NCBI RefSeq assembly: GCF_002776525.5
Contig: NC_045439.1
Location: 119,703,100-119,767,099 of the forward strand
Direction: 5' to 3'
Source of the DNA: Piliocolobus tephrosceles
Lineage: Eukaryota; Chordata; Mammalia; Primates; Cercopithecidae
DNA length: 64,000 nucleotides
Shown: positions 57,730-64,000 of the stretch, one piece after another
Layout: each line of letters opens with the position of its first letter
Position numbering within the stretch: the first letter of the stretch is position 1
Notes under the pieces: generated by a model
Told to the model about the DNA's origin: nothing
What the model saw: the letters and a program-made list of their open reading frames with translations, nothing else
The model's database searches: none
Position numbers and translations under genes: made by a program

Positions 57730-58640
57730 CAGTCTAACATATCTTTTCAGTTGAGCCACCTCTGTTGCTGTTATCCTTTTATTTCTGATTAGCTTTCCAT
57801 TTTGTGCCTCTTTAAACTTTTTTCATTTTTTTCAACCCAGAAACTCACCCCAACACATTTATACTCTGTAAATGTACTTGCCTCACAGTTTATTTAGGTC
57901 ATCTTTAAGGACCTCCCTCAACTTCCTTTTATACTTCAAATTACAATTTAATTTCACCTTTAATCCTTGTCCACATATATAGAATGAGAATTCTCTATTC
58001 TTCTTTTTAGGAATCATTTATCCTATCCCCCTTTATCTTTTTCATACTCTTATCTCATTCTTTTGGATCTTTTAAATTTTTTCATTAGATCTTTCTCTTT
58101 GGCTTTATAATATATTCAGTTCTTATTTTATACAAAATTACCAAAAACTAAAACCTTTCTTTGATTCTGGTAATAGCTGTGGTCACTTTCTCTCCCTTTT
58201 ACATACCAACAACATTTTTTGAAAGGGTAGTCGACTGAGTTTCTTTTTTCTCAGCATTTTATTACTCCTGGTTATCCAACTCTTTCACAGTTCATGGTAT
58301 CTTTACTAGTTGCTTAATTAACTGAACTATCTTTTTCAGTCATGTAGCCATCATCCTCTTTTAATTTTCTAAAACATTCAATATTAATAACTATTCTTCC
58401 TCCATTGGCTTATTTGACATTGTATGATCCAGTTTCTCTCATTGTTTCTCTAACTAACTGTACTGTCTCAAACATTTTTGTGAGTTTCTTTTGTTTCTTG
58501 AAATCATCACGTAAATGTTAGGGTTACATTCGATTCTGTCGTTGGCCCCGTAGATCCCTTTAGCTTTAATTACTCCCTTTATGTAGATCATATGTAAGTC
58601 ATATGTTCAGCTCAAAACTGTTTTGATCTTTTGTTTTATG
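57730..58640 (+). mobile_element. L2 reverse transcriptase region, sense, decayed
   Basis: CTTATTTGACATTGTATGAT aligns with the L2 AAFDTVDH motif, and GGTTACATTCGATTCTGTCG followed by TTGGCCCC aligns with the downstream PQGSVLGP motif. Pyrimidine-rich throughout, as in L2. Boundaries are approximate. Confidence 0.5.
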
Positions 58641-58879
58641 TACACCTTGTTATATTTAATGTATATCAAAATAAATATGATTGTTTATACCTTACATAAA
58701 GTCTTGCTGTAAATTGCCTTACCCTAAAAGTACACATAATATGTTCATATAATTTGGCATGTTACTTCTTCCACAGGTATTCGGTTATGTATCTGTATTA
58801 ATGTTTTAAACATAGAGACACACACGCACACACCACGATTCGTATATAAGGCTGAGGTTTCAGCATATGTAATCATCTA
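58641..58879 (+). other. Spacer within L2 remnants
   Basis: Diverged AT-rich sequence with a small CA run near 58821-58835. Probably decayed L2 or unrelated DNA. Confidence 0.35.
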
Positions 58880-59135
58880 GGAAGTCTTTGCTGATCACCT
58901 CAATCTGGTTGAGGGACCCTTCCTTTGTTCATGTGACACATCCTATATTTTTAATGCTTCTTGTAATTACAAATCTTTTCTAGCTTGCTAGACTCTAAGT
59001 ACTACAAAAATGATGAAGACCATGTCACCTTTATTGACATTGTACCCTTAATACTTTTATAGAGTCTTCCACATAGTAGATGCTCAATATATATCTACTG
59101 CATATATGAATAACCGAGTAGATAAATAGAATGTT
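58880..59135 (+). mobile_element. L2 3' end, sense
   Basis: GGAAGTCTTTGCTGATCACC, GCTAGACTCTAAGTACTACA and TCCACATAGTAGATGCTCAA match the order of the L2 3' terminus. Likely the end of the 57730-58640 copy. Confidence 0.75.
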
Positions 59136-61117
59136 AAAAAATGTATTCTCTTAAATTTATAAACTTGCCTTTCTTTTTGTTTCCTGTTTCAGTTATTGGC
59201 ACCAGTGATTTTCAAGTTATCCAAACTGGAAAAATTGGTTAATTTTGATCTTCTTCTCTTTTTTATTCTCTGTTTATTCTGTAATTGTTGCCAATTGTTG
59301 TGTTTTACTCACAACATGTACCTTGAATTAATCTTCCCCTTTATGTTCTTGATGTTTTCCCAAATATGGGTTGTTTCACTTACAACTGTACTTCGTATAT
59401 ACTCTACCAGAGTAGCAGAGAATAATATTGTGGTGTATTTCATAACATCCCATTCATTTTGATTATTAAACAAAAACAAGCCTTTAGTATAGGGTAATAT
59501 GATATATGAATCTCATATCTAATTTAAAGCTCTTCCCCATCTCAGCAATAGTCAGGCTTTGGGGCCTAAGAACTTGAAACTTGGAAGCTGTTGTAGTCTA
59601 TCCTTTCACCTTCTTTATTTAGATTTAAGTAAGGATGCATAGATTAATTCTAAGATGTCTCTCTCCTCCCCCAGTTCTGATTTTAGGTTTAGGGACCAGA
59701 TAGAAGGAAATGGGCAAAACTTTCTTTTTACTTAACTAGGCTTGTAATAATATTTTGTTGAGTTTTGATGCCTTCTTCTATGTGACAGTTGTCCGAATGC
59801 TAGCTCTCTCATAGGCTGCTTGCTTTACATCTGGGATGGACTCTGCTGAGGTGTCCTACTGCACAGTTAAAACCTGATGTGAGATATTCTTAGTTAACTC
59901 TGTTGTAGGCCCTCTGTTCTAGCCACGTGGGTAGACAGTTTCCTGGGGTTGCTGGAGCCTCCTCACTCTTTTGGACATCTTTTTTAAGGTAGGCCCATGT
60001 GATTCATATCATATGGTGCTAGAGGTAACTGCGTCATTTTCATGTCATGTGTTTTTCGTGTTACTTCTCTTTATTGTTTTTTGTACTCACTTAGGAACAA
60101 AGCATCATTAAGTCTGATATCTTATATTAATATAAGCCTGAGTGAAAAGATAGTATCTTCTTGTGAGTACTCTCAATATATAGGAATCATGCTCTTGGCT
60201 TGCAGCACCTTAGGGGAGGAATACTTCCAAAAGAGACTGGCTGGCCTCAATTTTTTTTCAGTTCTTTTTAGAACGTGAGTATACTTATTTCCTCCTTGTT
60301 CTCTTTTCTGGGTCCTTGTTTCTAAATCCTAGGTAACAGGAAATGTGTCATTACACATTATATATATATATATTTGATCCATATTATTTAATTCAAAATA
60401 TTTTAATCCATATTATTTAACCTGTAAACCTAAATAACACATCACCAATTATGGCTCTTCACCAGTCTTTATAAATGAAGTCTGTGGGTTGATAGTAAAG
60501 AAAGAACAGACTTTGTGATTCTTGCAGCTGTGCATATATGTGGACAGTGGGTTAAACCAGAAAAAATACTTTTCTTAGACATATTAATAATATACGAAAG
60601 AAACATTTCATAGAATTTAGGAAAATTAAGCAAAGGGAAATGATATCCCTTGAACTTAATAGAGTAAAGGTTGGTTTGGAATACTTTATTTGGGTGAATT
60701 ATCTGTGTAATATAAAATTTATGGAAGATTCTGCTTCAGCATATTACAGCAGTGCTTCATGAACTATTAAAAGATAATTCAGGAAATGATTGACCTACCA
60801 GAGTAGTTTATGTGTTGTTTTAGGAGCAATTGCCTTCTGCAACTTTTATCTATTGGTTTTAAATATATGCATATATACATGTGTGTTTACATATACATAT
60901 GTATACACATACACAAATAGACACATACAAATGTGTTATATAGATGCTAGATAGCCCTTTTTGTTTTCTCCTTAATCTTTTCACGTGAGATATTCATATT
61001 GACAACTGTGATTTTGCCGTTGATAGGGTTTTTAATACTATAACCATAGCAGTTGAGGATAGATTACTTTGTTCAGTGAAGTTTTTTTTTAAATTTAATA
61101 GTTTATATATACGTTTT
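59136..61117 (+). other. Intron 2 segment, nothing recognised
   Basis: No exon or assignable transposon. Includes a short (TA)n at 60359-60374 and a TA/CA-rich patch at about 60860-60935. Confidence 0.4.
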
Positions 61118-61404
61118 ATTTACTTATTTATTTTCTGAGATGGAGTCTCACTCCGTTGCCCAGGCTGGAGTGCAGTGGTGTGATCATAGCTCACTGCAAC
61201 TTTCGCCTCCCGGGTTCAAGCTGTTTTCCTGACTCAGCTTCTCGAGTAGCTGGGATGACAGGTGCCCACCACCACCCTGGCTAATTTTTGTATTTTTAGT
61301 AGAGACAGGGTTTTGTCATGTTGGCCAGACCTGACCTCAGGTGATCTGCTCGTTTCTGCCTCCTCAAGTGTTGGGATTACAGGCGTGAGCCACTGCATCC
61401 GGCC
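61118..61404 (-). mobile_element. AluS-like element, antisense to NOVA1
   Basis: Begins with a T-rich run and GAGATGGAGTCTCACTCCGT, and ends ACTGCATCCGGCC. Part of the left arm is deleted around GTTGGCCAGACCTGACCTC. Flanks share an imperfect repeat (TATATACGTTTTATTTA and GTATATACTTTTATTTG). It is the only antisense Alu seen in this part of intron 2. Confidence 0.9.
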
Positions 61405-62274
61405 TTAGTATATACTTTTATTTGAGTAAGCAGATGGTTTCCTTCTATTAACTTTTGTAGCATTTACTTTTAGAGACCCCTTAAGGTAAAGAGCCAGAAA
61501 TTGAAAATACAGAATTATCATCTAGCAATAGCACCGACCCCTTGTTTAAGTGTGCATTGAATCAGAACTTCAAAATTATTTAGCCTTTGTTTTATTTATG
61601 ATAGTGAAAGTGAAGGTAATAATATAAACTAAGGAATAGTATGCTGTTGAAGAAGTAAAGATTTGAAAGAATCTAGCACTGATTCTTTTAAACTAGAAAT
61701 TTGTTTTAAACTGTGCTCTCAAATTTACAGAAGTTGAAATTGGATGTGATTATTTGTCAGTAATGGGCCACTGTTGCTTCTTTGATTATGCCACTTTGAA
61801 GTTTTTGATAATTGTATATATAGATCTAAGGATTACCTGATTACTTTCTGTGGTAAACAGAATTTTCTGGATAAAGAAAGCAAATAAGATTTCAAGAAAC
61901 ATGTAACTTTAAAAAATTACATTGGAAACTTTTCTTAAATGACATATCATTCACACTACTTCTTTGTTTTTGTTAATATTTTAATGGTCTGGTTTGTTGT
62001 CAAGAAATATTTAGTAAGCCACACAAATGTATACTGTAAATCAGATTGTTAAATAATTCAGATTTGCTGCTCCTATTTAATCAAAATGTTTGTGTTTTGA
62101 GGAGGAAAATGGGAAATAAATGAATTAAAATATGATATTCTGTATTCAAAATACAAGATTCATTAATTTCAGTTATATTTTTTATATCTAGAAGTGCTGT
62201 TTGACCCTTTCTCGGATTTTTTCTACTGTAAATGTTCAAACCTCTTATGAAACGTATTAAGAATACTTATTTTA

Positions 62275-62710
62275 AAATATTCCATCTGACAGTTCTGCTC
62301 TGTGTTGTTTCTGCTGGTTCTCACTCTTGCCACCTTGCTTCCTTGTGTGTTTGGTGAATGTTTGTTGTTAAGTTTTCTTAGCAGTTTACCTGAGGGAATT
62401 TTTTGAATCCTGGGTTAAAGGTGGTTTCCTTCAGAGTGACTTGGCTTTGCATTTAGTTGTCATTTATAGTTGGGAACAATTTGAAACTAAATTCTTGGCT
62501 TGAGATTATTTTAATTCATGCTGAAAATCTGCTTGAAGGCAAACCTGTGGTTATGAGTTCCCAGATAATGTTTTCCTGCCTTCTAAGTGTATGTGAGGAA
62601 TTGTCAGAGGATCAGGGCATGTTTTACTCTTACAATGACAGCATAGCTGGTTGAAGTTAATATTTATTGGGGATTCTCATCAGGCTACCCACCTGGAACA
62701 GGAAGGTCAA
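62275..62710 (-). mobile_element. Probable L1M 3'UTR-type fragment, antisense
   Basis: CTGTGTTGTTTCTGCTGGTT, CTCACTCTTGCCACCTTGCT and TCCTGGGTTAAAGGTGGTTT follow the antisense 3'UTR of some old L1M subfamilies as I recall them. No flanking structure is identified. Confidence 0.4.
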
Positions 62711-62994
62711 TAGATAAAAGATCAGATTACCTTGGTTTATCAAATGCCTTTAAGGTAAATGTCCCCTTACAAGCTCTGGTTACTCTTCCAGGTTCCTGCA
62801 TTTATTTAGGTTTATTAGTTTGTGGTCAGCTAACAGATGCCATTGAAGAATGTGTTTTTAATATTTTTCTCTGACATAGTTTAGTTGTTTCAGGCAGGAG
62901 AATTGACTGGGTTTCCTTGCGTATACTGTCAAACATAAAAGCATGTTAGGGTTTTTTGTTTGTTTACAAAATTTTCTTATTTCCCCCAGCTATC

Positions 62995-63130
62995 CTGGAA
63001 ATATATACATCTATTATAACCATTTCAGAAACAGGTAAGCTGACCAAAATCATGCAACTGGTGAAAAGGTTGATCTGTACTCAAGTCCATCTGACTCCAG
63101 AGTCCATGCTGTACATTGTATAGCACTGCT
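62995..63130 (-). mobile_element. MIR fragment, antisense
   Basis: ACCATTTCAGAAACAGGTAA, AAATCATGCAACTGGTGAAA and CATCTGACTCCAGAGTCCAT match antisense MIR including its terminal words. Confidence 0.7.
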
Positions 63131-63174
63131 ATGGGGTTTACATTCTTCACTCATGGGGTTTACATTCTTCACTC
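63131..63174. repeat. Perfect 22-bp tandem duplication
   Basis: Two identical adjacent 22-bp units beginning ATGGGGTTTACATTCTTCAC. Perfect identity implies a recent duplication, at the end of a MIR. Confidence 0.95.
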
Positions 63175-63878
63175 ATAAATACTTGAGTTGCAGGGTAGTG
63201 TTCATTTTGTATATGAATGTTTGTGTATATAAAGAAATGGAATTCTAAGTTACTACCTGATAGGAATTTTGAGAAAGAAGATCAAGTAACAGTTGCTACA
63301 TTGTAAAGAGTAGTTAACAATATGTGTTAAAAAACCTACTGTAAAACATTTTCTGTTTTACCTAAGTCTCTCTCTTATTATCTTAATATATTGGCCTACC
63401 TTTTTCCAAGATCCCAGCAGTCCCAAGATTCCCTTTTCATTGTTACCTTTTCCTTGATTTTATCGTTTATCAGTCCTATTAGTATTTTTGTTTGTTTGGG
63501 AGGTATCACACAGTAAATATCAAGAAACTCTTCAGATGTTTATATACAGACAGAAATGACCATAATATTGGGTAAGCTTTATAAAGTTACAGTAGTTCAG
63601 AGAGCTTTGTTGATGACCAAATGGAAAAACTATTTTTTAAAAGCATAACTAGTTTATCTTGAGCAAGAAAAAAGTTGCTTAAAATGTTATCAGATCGTTA
63701 GCATATTGAGATGACTATTTCAGATTTAATATATTTGAGAAAATGAAAAGTTAATGAAGCAGAAGACTAGAAATGAAACAGGTGCAGAAGAATAATCATA
63801 TAAAAAATGGAGGTGATATTTTTGTTCTCCAGATTGGGTTACTCTAACCACTGGCAAACTATTTAAATCAAGTAAGAC

Positions 63879-64000
63879 GGTTGGGTCTAGTGACTCATGC
63901 CTATAATTCCAGCAGTTTGAGAGGTTGAGGCAGGAGGATCGCTTGAGTCCAGGAGTTCGAGACCAGCCTGGGTAACATAGCAAGACCTTGCCTCTACATA
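63879..64000 (+). mobile_element. AluJ-like element, sense, cut by window end
   Basis: GGTTGGGTCTAGTGACTCAT, AGGCAGGAGGATCGCTTGAG and GAGACCAGCCTGGGTAACAT are a diverged Alu left arm. The right arm would lie beyond the window. Confidence 0.85.

Larger units (their letters stand above)
36971..64000 (+). other. NOVA1: NOVA1 intron 2, partial (at least 27,030 bp)
   Basis: Begins with a strong GTAGGT donor. I looked for the next expected coding exon (continuing KH1 with TTERVCL) and did not see it, so the intron runs past the window. The first 14-15 kb (to about 51.9 kb) is unusually free of Alu and L1, while the remainder carries Alu, L1M, L2 and MIR copies listed separately. Stretches between listed features contain no gene I can support. 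Confidence 0.9.

Noticed and set aside
1..64000. Prokaryotic-style systems, CRISPR arrays, phage or operons
   Set aside because: Alu, L1, MIR, CpG island and spliced NOVA1 exons show mammalian DNA; no regularly spaced direct repeats or gene clusters were seen.
36971..64000. NOVA1 exon 3 within the window
   Set aside because: I looked for sequence continuing KH1 after FYPG (encoding TTERVCL) behind an AG acceptor and did not find it, so the exon should lie beyond 64000.

Overview
The window is primate genomic DNA, most likely from an Old World monkey. It carries many Alu (7SL-derived) and L1 elements. Two young AluY copies (5916-6213 and 10284-10579) have the sequence GATCCGGCCACTGC and the GCGAGGTGG variant, which I recall as typical of Old World monkey AluY subfamilies. 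There are no prokaryotic features, operons, CRISPR arrays or phage-like genes.

The only protein-coding gene I can support is the 5' end of NOVA1, a neuronal KH-domain splicing regulator, on the + strand. Its CpG-rich promoter and 5'UTR region spans about 33.64-35.56 kb. Coding exon 1 (34975-35110) encodes residues 1-45, including the bipartite nuclear localisation signal. Coding exon 2 (36827-36970) encodes the first half of KH1 with its GKGG loop. Both exons end in phase 1. Intron 2 then runs to the window end without exon 3, so the gene is truncated here.

Layout: 1-33.2 kb is an AT-rich intergenic flank. It holds nested old L1s, AluY/AluJ copies, MaLR-type LTRs, a solitary MST-like LTR with a near-perfect 5-bp target duplication, and MIRs. 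About 33.2-35.6 kb is the promoter and exon 1. About 35.1-51.9 kb (intron 1 and proximal intron 2) is almost free of Alu and L1; together with the upstream flank, the Alu-free interval is about 33 kb (19.0-51.9 kb). From about 51.9 kb to the end, intron 2 again contains Alu, L1M, L2 and MIR copies.

The most interesting signal is in the NOVA1 5' leader. It has an Arg/Gln-rich 38-codon upstream ORF over CAG/CGG repeats, then a roughly 300-nt pyrimidine tract, then a roughly 100-nt A-rich tract, all before the start codon. In the core of the pyrimidine tract (34501-34710), 10 of the 12 adenines are the A of YCAY, the motif NOVA proteins bind. This suggests, but does not prove, autoregulation through the 5'UTR. 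Other points are intronic AATAAA signals in intron 1 that could end a short in-frame transcript, an E-box-rich block at about 42.05-42.44 kb, several perfect hairpins, and nested transposons that give a relative insertion order. I found no convincing new multi-gene system.
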